Origin: Streptomyces guryensis
GTDB lineage: Bacteria > Actinomycetota > Actinomycetes > Streptomycetales > Streptomycetaceae
Direction of reading: 5' to 3'
Assembly: GCF_021261325.1 (NCBI RefSeq)
Contig: NZ_JAJSBI010000027.1
Span: 1 to 64,000 of the forward strand
Length of the DNA: 64,000 nt
Each line of letters begins with the position of its first letter. Position 1 is the stretch's first letter. A program made the translations under genes and the position numbers. This document shows, in pieces, positions 41,110 to 49,544 of the stretch. The notes under the pieces are model-generated. The model did no database searches and was not told the origin of the DNA. It saw nothing but the letters and a program-made list of their open reading frames with translations.

Positions 41110-42626
41110 GCGTCCAGGACAGCCCGCCCGTGCCCCTCGTCGAGGCGCGGGGCATCGTCAAGCGCTACGGCCCCACCACCGCCCTCGCGGACGGCAGGCT
41201 CACCGTGCTGTCCGGCGAGTCCCACGCCCTCGTCGGCCGCAACGGCGCCGGCAAGTCGACCCTGGTCAACGTCCTCACCGGACTCCAGACGCCCGACGAG
41301 GGCACGATCCGCTTCGACGGCGAACCCGCACCCCCGCTCGCCGACCGCGACGCCTGGCGCCGCAAGGTCGCCTGCGTCTACCAACACCCCACCGTCGTGC
41401 CGGAGTTGACGGTCGCCGAGAACCTCTTCATCAACCGGCAGCCGCTCAGCCGCGGCTTCATCAGCTGGCGGCGGCTGAAGGCCGAGGCGGCCGCCCTCCT
41501 CGACACCTGGGACGTGCGCGTCGACCCGGAGGCACGCACGGCCGACCTCAAGGTCGAGGACCGCCAGATGGTGGAGATCGCCCGGGCGCTCAGCTTCGGC
41601 GCCCGCTTCATCGTCCTCGACGAACCGACGGCCCAGCTGGACAAGCGCGAGATCGAGCGGCTCTTCAGCCGCATGCGCACGCTCCAGGACTCCGGTGTCA
41701 CGTTCCTGTTCATCTCGCACCACCTCCAGGAGGTGTACGAGGTCTGCCAGGCCGTCACGGTGCTGCGCGACGCCCGCTGGATCACCACCGCCCCGGTCGC
41801 CGACCTGCCGAGGGCCGCGCTGATCGAGGCCATGGCGGGGGAGTCCATCGAGGCGATCGCCGAACAGGCCGTACAGGAACGGGTCGTCGACGCCGGCGCG
41901 CCCGTCCTGCTCGACGTCCGCGGGCTCACCTCGGACGCCTACGAGGACGTCGACCTGACCGTCCGGCGCGGTGAGGTGGTCGGGCTCGCCGGATCCAGCG
42001 CCAGCGGCAAGACCGAGCTGGCTGAGGCCGTCGCAGGCCTGCGCACGCCCACCGGCGGAACCGCCCGACTGGACGGCGAGCGGCTGCGGTTCGGCTCGGT
42101 GCAGGCCGCTCTGAAGGCCGGCGTCGGCTGTGTCCCGCGCGACCGGCACGACCAGGGCCTGGTCGCCGGGATGACCATCGGCGACAACACCACCATGAGC
42201 GTCCTGGACCGGCTCGGCCGCTTCGGCTTCATCGGCACCGACCGCAAACGCGGCTTCGCCACCGAACTGATCGACCGCCTCGACATCCATACCGAGGGCC
42301 CCGAGCAGCCCGTCTCCGACCTCTCCGGCGGCAACGCGCAGAAGGTCGTCATGGCCCGCGCCCTCGCCTCCGACCCGCGGCTGCTCGTCCTGATCAACCC
42401 CACCGCGGGCGTCGACGTGAAGTCCAAGGAGTCACTGCTGGCCCGCGTGGACAGCGCCCGCGAGGACGGCACCGCGGTCCTGGTCGTCTCCGACGAACTC
42501 GACGACCTGCGGCGCTGCGACCGCGTCCTCGTCCTCTTCCACGGCCGCGTCGTCGCCGAGCACCCGGCGGGCTGGCGCGACCATGAGCTGATCGCCTCCA
42601 TCGAAGGAGTGGACCACCATGGCTGA
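41106..42626 (+). CDS. Sugar ABC transporter ATPase, RbsA-like tandem
   Basis: A 506-residue double ATPase. The first domain has a full set of motifs: VGRNGAGKSTLVN, the QHPTVVPELTVAENLF Q-loop and IVLDEPTAQLD. In the second, Walker A is SSASGKTEL and the signature LSGGNAQKVVMARAL, but Walker B reads LLVLINPTAGVD, with Asp-Glu replaced by Ile-Asn. This would leave a single hydrolytic site, a pattern I believe is shared by related actinobacterial transporters. The GTG overlaps the preceding stop by four bases; the end overlaps the permease start. Confidence 0.94.
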   Translation: MSVQDSPPVPLVEARGIVKRYGPTTALADGRLTVLSGESHALVGRNGAGKSTLVNVLTGLQTPDEGTIRFDGEPAPPLADRDAWRRKVACVYQHPTVVPELTVAENLFINRQPLSRGFISWRRLKAEAAALLDTWDVRVDPEARTADLKVEDRQMVEIARALSFGARFIVLDEPTAQLDKREIERLFSRMRTLQDSGVTFLFISHHLQEVYEVCQAVTVLRDARWITTAPVADLPRAALIEAMAGESIEAIAEQAVQERVVDAGAPVLLDVRGLTSDAYEDVDLTVRRGEVVGLAGSSASGKTELAEAVAGLRTPTGGTARLDGERLRFGSVQAALKAGVGCVPRDRHDQGLVAGMTIGDNTTMSVLDRLGRFGFIGTDRKRGFATELIDRLDIHTEGPEQPVSDLSGGNAQKVVMARALASDPRLLVLINPTAGVDVKSKESLLARVDSAREDGTAVLVVSDELDDLRRCDRVLVLFHGRVVAEHPAGWRDHELIASIEGVDHHG

Positions 42627-43644
42627 CACCAAGGCTCCGCCGGTGAAGCCGGTGAGCATGCCCGACGCCCGGGCGGCGAGGGCGGTCCTGCTGCGCCGCG
42701 CCCGCGAACTCGCCCTGGTCCCCGCACTGTTGCTGCTGCTCCTGCTCGGCGCCCTCCTGAACGACTCCTTCTTCACCGAGGCCACCCTGATCTCCATCCT
42801 GGCCTCGTCGGCATCGCTGGCGATGGTGGTCCTGGCCGAGTCGCTGGTCCTGATCACCGGCAAGTTCGATCTGTCGCTGGAGTCGGTGGTCGGCATCGCG
42901 CCGGCGGTGGCGGCGCTCCTGGTGCTGCCGGCCGCCGAGGCCGGCTGGGGCACGGAACTCCCCACCGGGCTCGCTCTGCTGGCCATCCCTCTGGTCGGCG
43001 CGGCGATCGGTGCCTTCAACGGCATCCTCGTCGTGAAGGTGAGGCTCAACGCGTTCATCGTCACCCTCGCCATGCTGATCATCCTGCGCGGGCTGCTGGT
43101 CGGTGCCACCAAGGGCAAGACGCTGTTCGGCATGCCCGACGCGTTCTTCTCGGTGGCCACCACCACGTTCCTGCGCATTCCGATCTCCGTGTGGGTGGCC
43201 GCCGCTGCCTTCGCGATCGCCGGGCTGGTGCTCAAGTACCACCGTGTGGGCCGTTCGCTCTACGCGATCGGCGGCAACCTGGAGGCGGCCCGCGCCGCCG
43301 GAATCCGCGTCGACCGGGTCCGGCTCGGCGTCTATGTCGTCGCCGGTGTCCTCGCCTCGATCGGCGGTCTGATGTACACCGGCTACGTAGGCGCCATCGG
43401 TGCCAACCAGGGCCAGAACATGATCTTCACGGTGTTCGCCGCCGCCGTGATCGGCGGGATCAGCCTCGACGGCGGCAAGGGCACCATGTTCGGCGCCCTG
43501 ACCGGCGTACTCCTGCTGGGTGTGGTCAAGACCATGCTGACCATGGCCCAGGTGCCGTCGTTCTGGATCGACGCCATCTACGGCGGAATCATCCTGCTCG
43601 CGCTCATCCTCGCCCGCCTCACCACGGGCCGCGCCCAGGACTGA
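42619..43644 (+). CDS. Sugar ABC transporter permease, RbsC-like
   Basis: A 341-residue permease with eight to ten membrane segments. LAESLVLITGKFDLSLESVV, GAAIGAFNGILVVKVRLNAFIVTL and GRSLYAIGGNLEAARAAGI mark the branched RbsC family; the last is the cytoplasmic loop that meets the ATPase. The start lies within the ATPase gene (8-base overlap). It serves the same transporter as the two preceding genes. Confidence 0.94.
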   Translation: MADTKAPPVKPVSMPDARAARAVLLRRARELALVPALLLLLLLGALLNDSFFTEATLISILASSASLAMVVLAESLVLITGKFDLSLESVVGIAPAVAALLVLPAAEAGWGTELPTGLALLAIPLVGAAIGAFNGILVVKVRLNAFIVTLAMLIILRGLLVGATKGKTLFGMPDAFFSVATTTFLRIPISVWVAAAAFAIAGLVLKYHRVGRSLYAIGGNLEAARAAGIRVDRVRLGVYVVAGVLASIGGLMYTGYVGAIGANQGQNMIFTVFAAAVIGGISLDGGKGTMFGALTGVLLLGVVKTMLTMAQVPSFWIDAIYGGIILLALILARLTTGRAQD

Positions 43645-43677
43645 CGCCCGCCCCTGCCCCCGACCGAAAGGCCCTCC

Positions 43678-45030
43678 GTGTCCCCGACGCCCGGCCCCTC
43701 CCGCCGCATCACCGCGGTCGACACCTACGACATCCGGTTCCCGACCTCGCGCGAGCTCGACGGCTCCGACGCGATGAACCCGGACCCCGACTACTCGGCC
43801 GCGTACGTCGTACTGCGCACCGACGGCGAGGACGAGCCGGAGGGGCACGGCTTCACCTTCACCATCGGGCGTGGCAACGATGTCCAGGTCGCCGCGATCC
43901 ACGCGCTGCGTCACCACGTGGTGGGACGGTCCGTCGACGAGGTGTGCGCCGACCCGGGAGTCGTCTACCGCGACCTGATCGGCGACAGCCAGCTGCGCTG
44001 GCTGGGGCCCGAGAAGGGCGTGATGCACATGGCGATCGGGGCGGTCGTCAACGCCGTGTGGGACCTGGCGGCCAAGCGTGCCGAAAAGCCGCTGTGGCGG
44101 CTGCTCGCCGAGGCCGACCCCGAGTGGCTGGTCGGGCAGATCGACTTCCGGTACCTCACGGACGCGCTCACCCCCGAGGAGGCGCTGGAGATCCTGCACC
44201 GGGGCCGCGCGGGCTCCGAGGAGCGCACGGCCCGGCTGCTGGAGCACGGCTACCCCGGCTACACCACCTCCGCCGGCTGGCTCGGCTACAGCGACGAGAA
44301 GCTCACCCGGCTGGCCGCCCAGGCGGTCGTCGACGGGTTCACGCAGATCAAGCTCAAGGTCGGTGCCGACCTCGACGACGACATCCGCCGCTGCCGGGTC
44401 GCCCGCTCGGTCGTCGGTCCGGACATCCGCATGGCCATCGACGCCAACCAGCGCTGGGACGTCGGCGAGGCGATCCGCTGGACCAAGGCCCTCGCCGAGT
44501 TCGACCCGTACTGGATCGAGGAACCCACCAGCCCCGACGACGTCCTCGGCCACGCGGCCATCCGTGCGGCGGTGGCCCCCGTCAAGGTGGCGACCGGCGA
44601 ACACGTCCAGAACCGGATCGTCTTCAAACAGCTCCTGCAGGCCGGCGCCCTCGACGTCGTCCAGATCGACGCGGTCCGAGTCGGCGGCGTCAACGAGAAC
44701 CTGGCGATCCTGCTGCTCGCCGCCAAGTTCGGGGTGCCGGTCTGCCCGCACGCGGGCGGCGTCGGCCTGTGCGAACTCGTCCAGCACCTGTCGATGTTCG
44801 ACTACGTGGCGGTCTCCGGCACCACCGAGGACCGGGTCATCGAGTACGTCGACCATCTGCACGACCACTTCCTCGATCCGGTGGTGATCCGCCAGGGTCA
44901 CTACACGGCACCCGCCGCGCCGGGCTTCTCGGCCGCCATGCGCCCGGAGGCGATCGCGCGGTACACCTTCCCCGGCGGCGCCTTCTGGGCCGCCGACCTC
45001 GACGAGAAGAAAGAAGGACGGGCGGCATGA
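43678..45030 (+). CDS. L-fuconate dehydratase
   Basis: Converts L-fuconate to 2-keto-3-deoxy-L-fuconate. The 450-residue enolase-superfamily protein has the family-specific DTYDIRFPTSRELDGSDAMN and NPDPDYSAAYV near the N-terminus. Catalytic and metal residues are in QIKLKVG, AIDANQRWD, WIEEPTSPDD, ATGEHVQNR and PHAGGVGLCE. The start is a GTG 34 bases after the permease, the only junction in the operon without overlap. Its stop overlaps the next ATG. Confidence 0.9.
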   Translation: MSPTPGPSRRITAVDTYDIRFPTSRELDGSDAMNPDPDYSAAYVVLRTDGEDEPEGHGFTFTIGRGNDVQVAAIHALRHHVVGRSVDEVCADPGVVYRDLIGDSQLRWLGPEKGVMHMAIGAVVNAVWDLAAKRAEKPLWRLLAEADPEWLVGQIDFRYLTDALTPEEALEILHRGRAGSEERTARLLEHGYPGYTTSAGWLGYSDEKLTRLAAQAVVDGFTQIKLKVGADLDDDIRRCRVARSVVGPDIRMAIDANQRWDVGEAIRWTKALAEFDPYWIEEPTSPDDVLGHAAIRAAVAPVKVATGEHVQNRIVFKQLLQAGALDVVQIDAVRVGGVNENLAILLLAAKFGVPVCPHAGGVGLCELVQHLSMFDYVAVSGTTEDRVIEYVDHLHDHFLDPVVIRQGHYTAPAAPGFSAAMRPEAIARYTFPGGAFWAADLDEKKEGRAA

Positions 45031-45782
45031 GCGACTTCGAGGGGCTGAAGGCCCTGGTCACGGGCGGGGCCTCCGGCATCGGACGGGCGACGGCGGAACT
45101 CCTCGCCGCCCGCGGCGCCCAGGTCGCCGTCCTCGACCTCGACCCGGCCCCGGTCGACAAGCCGCTGCTCGGCTTCCGCGCCGACGTCAGCGACGACGCG
45201 TCCGTACGGGAGGCGGTGGCCGCCGCGGTCACCGAACTCGGCGGCCTCGACATCGTGGTCAACAACGCCGGTGTCGGTGCGCAGGGCACGGTCGAGGACA
45301 ACGACGACGCCGAATGGCACCGCGTCCTCGACATCAACGTGGTCGGCATGGTCCGCGTCGCCCGCGCCGCCCTGCCTCATCTGCGCCGCTCGCAGCACGC
45401 GGCGATCGTCAACACCTGCTCCATCGGCGCCACCGCGGGCCTGCCGCAGCGAGCCCTGTACTGCGCGAGCAAGGGCGCGGTGTACTCGCTGACCCTCGCC
45501 ATGGCCGCCGACCACGTCCGCGAGGGCATCCGCGTCAACTGCGTCAACCCCGGTACGGCGGACACGCCGTGGATCGGCCGTCTGCTGGACGCGGCCGACG
45601 ACCCCGCGGCCGAACGTGCCGCACTGGAAGCCCGCCAGCCCACCGGCCGCCTCGTCAGCGCGGCCGAAGTCGCCGGTGCCATCGCCTACTTGGCGAGTCC
45701 GTTGTCCGGCGCCACCACCGGCACCTCCCTCGCCGTGGACGGCGGCATGCAGGGACTGCGCCTGAGGCCGGTGGGTCAGTGA
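45027..45782 (+). CDS. SDR, probable 2-keto-3-deoxy-L-fuconate dehydrogenase
   Basis: A 251-residue classical SDR with TGGASGIG, NNAGVGAQG and the catalytic YCASKGAVY. In the non-phosphorylative fucose route an SDR oxidises 2-keto-3-deoxy-L-fuconate at C4, and position next to the dehydratase suggests that role; activity on L-fucose is an alternative. The ATG overlaps the dehydratase stop (ATGA) and the end overlaps the aldo/keto reductase start. Confidence 0.88.
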   Translation: MSDFEGLKALVTGGASGIGRATAELLAARGAQVAVLDLDPAPVDKPLLGFRADVSDDASVREAVAAAVTELGGLDIVVNNAGVGAQGTVEDNDDAEWHRVLDINVVGMVRVARAALPHLRRSQHAAIVNTCSIGATAGLPQRALYCASKGAVYSLTLAMAADHVREGIRVNCVNPGTADTPWIGRLLDAADDPAAERAALEARQPTGRLVSAAEVAGAIAYLASPLSGATTGTSLAVDGGMQGLRLRPVGQ

Positions 45783-46771
45783 CGGCGAACCGGCTGGGCG
45801 GCAGCGCCGTCGAGGTCAGCACACTCGCCTTCGGTGGTGCCGTCATCGGCAACCTCTACACCGAGGTGAGCGAAGAGCAGGCGCAGGAGGCCGTGGCCAC
45901 CGCCTGGCAGCAGGGCATCCGCTACTTCGACACCGCCCCGCACTACGGCCTCGGCCTGTCCGAACGCCGCCTCGGCGCCGCCCTGCGCGCACACCCCCGT
46001 ACCGGCTACACGATCTCCACCAAGGCGGGCCGCCGTCTGGAGCCCTACGGCGGGGGCGGCGACGACCTCGCGAACGGCTTCGCCGTGCCCGCCACCCACC
46101 GTCGGGTGTGGGACTTCAGCGCCGACGGCGTACGCCGCAGCATCGACGCCAGCCTGCAACGGCTCGGCCTCGACCGCGTCGACGCCGTCTACCTCCACGA
46201 CCCCGACGACCACGCCGAACAGGCCTTCCGCGAGGGATACCCGGCGCTGGAGAAGCTGCGCTCGGAAGGAGTCGTGGGCGCCATCGGCGCGGGCATGAAC
46301 CAGGCCGAGATGCTCACCCGTTTCGTCCGCGACACCGACGTCGACGTCGTCCTGTGCGCCGGCCGCTACACGCTCCTGGAGCAGCCGGCGCTCACCGAGC
46401 TCCTGCCCGCTGCGCAGGAACGCGGCACGTCGGTGGTCATCGGCGGTGCCTTCAACTCCGGTCTGCTCGCCGACCCGAAGCCGGGAGCGACGTACAACTA
46501 CGCGGCCGCTCCAGCGGGGTTGCTGGACCGCGCCCTGCACCTGAAGGCGGTCGCCGCCCTGCACGGCACCACGCTGCGCGCCGCCGCCCTCTCCTTCTGC
46601 GCCGCCCATCCGGCGGTCGCGAGCGTGCTCGTGGGCGCCCGCTCGGCTGCGGAAGTCCGCGACTGCGCCGAGCAGTTCGCGGCGCCCCCTCCCGCCGCCT
46701 TCTGGCAGCAGCTGCGCGCGGAAGGGCTCCTGCCGCCCGACGCCCCCGTACCCGCCGAGGAACCGTCATGA
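45779..46771 (+). CDS. Aldo/keto reductase, probable L-fucose dehydrogenase
   Basis: A 330-residue aldo/keto reductase. The tetrad residues are in IRYFDTAPHYGLGLSERRLG (Asp, Tyr), STKAGRR (Lys) and VYLHDPDD (His). It most resembles the L-fucose/D-threo-aldose and L-galactose dehydrogenase clade, which oxidises the sugar to its lactone, the first step of this pathway. The GTG overlaps the SDR stop and the end overlaps the mutarotase start. Confidence 0.9.
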   Translation: MTANRLGGSAVEVSTLAFGGAVIGNLYTEVSEEQAQEAVATAWQQGIRYFDTAPHYGLGLSERRLGAALRAHPRTGYTISTKAGRRLEPYGGGGDDLANGFAVPATHRRVWDFSADGVRRSIDASLQRLGLDRVDAVYLHDPDDHAEQAFREGYPALEKLRSEGVVGAIGAGMNQAEMLTRFVRDTDVDVVLCAGRYTLLEQPALTELLPAAQERGTSVVIGGAFNSGLLADPKPGATYNYAAAPAGLLDRALHLKAVAALHGTTLRAAALSFCAAHPAVASVLVGARSAAEVRDCAEQFAAPPPAAFWQQLRAEGLLPPDAPVPAEEPS

Positions 46772-47082
46772 GAGTCGCCCTGCACACCAAGGTCCGCGCG
46801 GACCGTATCGCCGAGTACGAGGCTGCCCACCGCGAGGTCCCGAAGGAACTGACGGACGCGATCCGCGCGGCCGGCGCCACCTCCTGGACGATCTGGCGCA
46901 GCGGCACCGACCTCTTCCACGTCCTGGAGTGCGAGGACTACGCCCGTCTCCTCGCCGAACTGGAGAAGCTCCCGGTCAACATCGCCTGGCAGGCCCGCAT
47001 GGCGGAGCTGCTGGACGTCGTGCACGACTACTCCGGCGAAGGTGCGGCCGCCGGTCTGCCCGCGGTCTGGGAGCTGCCATGA
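46768..47082 (+). CDS. L-rhamnose/L-fucose mutarotase family protein
   Basis: A 104-residue protein of the L-rhamnose mutarotase family, with MRVALHTKVRADRIAEYEAA, HREVPKELTDAIRAAGA, WRSGTDLFHVLECEDY and VNIAWQARMAELLD. It would interconvert the anomers of the imported sugar, here presumably L-fucose. The start and stop overlap both neighbours by four bases. Confidence 0.9.
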   Translation: MRVALHTKVRADRIAEYEAAHREVPKELTDAIRAAGATSWTIWRSGTDLFHVLECEDYARLLAELEKLPVNIAWQARMAELLDVVHDYSGEGAAAGLPAVWELP

Positions 47083-47903
47083 CGGTGGACGCCCACCACC
47101 ATGTGTGGGACCTCTCCGTCCGGGACCAGGACTGGATCCCCGAACCCAGCCCACTCCGCCGGAACTTCACTGTGGCCGACCTCACCCGCGAGGCGCACGC
47201 GGCCGGAGTCGACCGCACCGTCCTCGTACAGACGATCACCGTGCCGGAGGAGACCCCGGAGTTCCTGGAACTCGCCGCCGCCCACGACCTGATCGCGGGC
47301 GTCGTCGGCTGGACCGACCTCACCCGCCCGGACATCACCGACGAACTGTCCCGCCTGCGCGCACTCCCCGGCGGTCACCACCTCAAGGGCATCCGCCACC
47401 AGGTCCAGGGCGAACCCGACCCCGAGTGGCTGCTCCGCCCGGACGTCCACAGAGGCCTGGCCGCGGTCGCCGCAGCGGGCCTTGTCTACGACCTCGTCGT
47501 CCTCCCACACCAACTCCCGGCCTGCACCAAAGCGGCCGCCGCTCTCCCTCAACTCACCTTCGTCCTCGACCACTTGGGCAAACCGTCCATCGCCTCCGGT
47601 GCCCTCGAACCCTGGGCGGCCGGCCTCCACGCCCTCGCCGACCTGCCAAACACGGTCGCCAAACTCTCCGGCCTGGTCAGCGAGGCCGACCCGGACTCAT
47701 TGACCGTCGACGACCTCCGCCCGTACACCGACACCGCACTGGAGGCGTTCGGCCCCGACCGCCTGATGTTCGGCTCGGACTGGCCGGTGTGCACAGCGAC
47801 GGTGACATACGGCGCGGTCATCGACATCGCACGCCGGTTGACGCCGGAGGCCGAACACACCCAGCTCTTCGAGACCACCGCCGTCCGCGTCTACGACCTC
47901 TGA
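47079..47903 (+). CDS. Amidohydrolase family 2, probable L-fuconolactonase
   Basis: A 274-residue amidohydrolase that would open L-fucono-lactone to L-fuconate. The metal motif is VDAHHHVWDL; ATGs such as LKGIRHQVQGEPDPEWL, FVLDHLGKPSI and FGSDWPVCTA (metal Asp) follow as in known lactonases. It is the last gene of the operon. No fumarylacetoacetate-hydrolase-type gene for the final 2,4-diketo cleavage is present here. Its end overlaps the convergent lipase maturation factor by 13 bases. Confidence 0.92.
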   Translation: MTVDAHHHVWDLSVRDQDWIPEPSPLRRNFTVADLTREAHAAGVDRTVLVQTITVPEETPEFLELAAAHDLIAGVVGWTDLTRPDITDELSRLRALPGGHHLKGIRHQVQGEPDPEWLLRPDVHRGLAAVAAAGLVYDLVVLPHQLPACTKAAAALPQLTFVLDHLGKPSIASGALEPWAAGLHALADLPNTVAKLSGLVSEADPDSLTVDDLRPYTDTALEAFGPDRLMFGSDWPVCTATVTYGAVIDIARRLTPEAEHTQLFETTAVRVYDL

Positions 47904-49315
47904 GCCACCCCCGCCAGCCGCGTTGGCGGCAGATACTCCCGCACATACGTCCGCTCCCAGCAGGCCCCTGTCTCCCGCAGCTTCCGCCAGCTCGTGTACT
48001 CGTAGCGGAAGAGGCGGGCCCGGATGTAGCGGGGCGGGGCGTCCGGCGGGAACGGGGAGCGGCGCAGCAGGCGCAGCGTGTCGCGGTCGTTCTCCAGGAG
48101 CCGTTCCACCAGGGCGCCGAACCATGCCCCGGCGTACGAGGGCGAGAGCGCGGCGAACCACATCAGCCAGTCGAGGCGCAGGTGGTAGGGAGCGAACTGG
48201 CGGGGCCAGCGCCGTGGATCGCCCGGTTTGCCCTTGAACTCGTATTCCCGCCAGTCCGAGTCCTCGTGCGGTACGGCGTCGTCGGTGCCCTCGATGACCA
48301 CCTCGTGCCGGATCCGGCTGACGCTGCCGAACGCGCCGTAGGTGTTGACCAGGTGGAGAGGGTCGAAGGAGCGGTTCATGATCTGGCGGCGGGAGATCAT
48401 GTTCGCCACCGGGTGGTAGCTGAGCCCGAGGAGCAGCGCGGCGATCGCGAGGACCACGGCCTCGTACCAGAGCGGGGCGTCGGGCACGGAGGACGGCGGG
48501 CCGGCCGGGAGCTTCAGCGCGGAGACGGCGAGGACGATGGTGATCCAGTTCAGCCAGGCGAAGTTGCCCGACAGGACCAGCCACAGCTGGGTGACGATCA
48601 TCAGCGAGGCGGCGGCCGTGGCGACCGGCTGAGGGGTGAACAACAGCACCGGGACGACGAGTTGGGTGACGTGGTTGGCGGCCACCTCGACCCGGTGCAG
48701 GGGCCGGGGCAGGTGGTGGAAGAACCAGCTCAGGGGTCCCGGCATCGGCTGGGTCTCGTGGTGGTAGTACAGGCAGGTCAGCTTCCGCCAGCACGCGTCG
48801 CCGCGCATCTTGATCAGGCCTGCGCCGAACTCCACCCGGAACAGGATCCAGCGCAGCAGGAAGAGGACCACGACCGGCGGAGCCACGTCGTCGTTGCCGA
48901 GGAAGACCGCCAGGAAGCCCACCTCCAGCAGCAGTGATTCCCAGCCGAAGGCGTACCAGGTCTGGCCGACGTTGACGATCGACAGGTACAGCACCCAGGG
49001 GACCAGCCACAGCAACATCCCTGCCCAGAGCGGGAGTCGGGAGTCCAGTCCGGCGATCAGTGCCGCCGAGACCGCGCAGCCGGTCCAGGCGCAGGCGGCG
49101 AAGAAGCGGTCCGAGTAGTGGAGTTGGAACAGGCTGGGGGCCTGCTTGAAGCGCACCCGGCCGACGAAGCGGGGGACCGGCAGCATGCCTCGCTCGCCGA
49201 TCAGCGCGCGGAACTGCAGGGCCGCCGTCAGGAACGCCACGAGGTACAGGCCGGCCAGAGCCCGCTGGAAGACCAGCCGGCTCCACCAGTACCCGGGTGC
49301 GATGAACCACTCCAC
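47891..49315 (-). CDS. Lipase maturation factor family protein
   Basis: A 474-residue multi-spanning membrane protein of the LMF1/LMF2 family. The family signature is clear in GWESLLLEVGFLAVFLG, RVEFGAGLIKMRGDACWRKL, LTCLYYHHETQPMPGPLSW and RYEYTSWR near the end. In animals LMF1 helps fold lipases in the endoplasmic reticulum; the bacterial role is unknown. The start is GTG at 49315. It faces the fucose operon. Confidence 0.93.
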   Translation of the reverse strand: MEWFIAPGYWWSRLVFQRALAGLYLVAFLTAALQFRALIGERGMLPVPRFVGRVRFKQAPSLFQLHYSDRFFAACAWTGCAVSAALIAGLDSRLPLWAGMLLWLVPWVLYLSIVNVGQTWYAFGWESLLLEVGFLAVFLGNDDVAPPVVVLFLLRWILFRVEFGAGLIKMRGDACWRKLTCLYYHHETQPMPGPLSWFFHHLPRPLHRVEVAANHVTQLVVPVLLFTPQPVATAAASLMIVTQLWLVLSGNFAWLNWITIVLAVSALKLPAGPPSSVPDAPLWYEAVVLAIAALLLGLSYHPVANMISRRQIMNRSFDPLHLVNTYGAFGSVSRIRHEVVIEGTDDAVPHEDSDWREYEFKGKPGDPRRWPRQFAPYHLRLDWLMWFAALSPSYAGAWFGALVERLLENDRDTLRLLRRSPFPPDAPPRYIRARLFRYEYTSWRKLRETGACWERTYVREYLPPTRLAGVAQRS

Positions 49316-49544
49316 GGCCGTGCGCTCCTCACTCCATTGTCGCGCCGAACCCTATGTCACTCTCCGTATGTCCCTCTTCCGCTTGCGTAACCCAAGTGGG
49401 TGAGGCGGACAATAGTGACGAAATGCGTGAACTGAGCCAGGAGGAACGGTTTCGACGGCCGAGCACCGACGGCGACCGGAGAGCCGGGGAATTCCTCGTC
49501 GCTTCCCGGTCGAAGAATCGGGTGAACCCTGGCAAGGTGGGCCC

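Noticed and set aside
42394..44901. An 835-codon minus-strand open frame across the sugar operon.
   Set aside because: It is a shadow of the ATPase, permease and dehydratase genes, low in complexity and with no domain.
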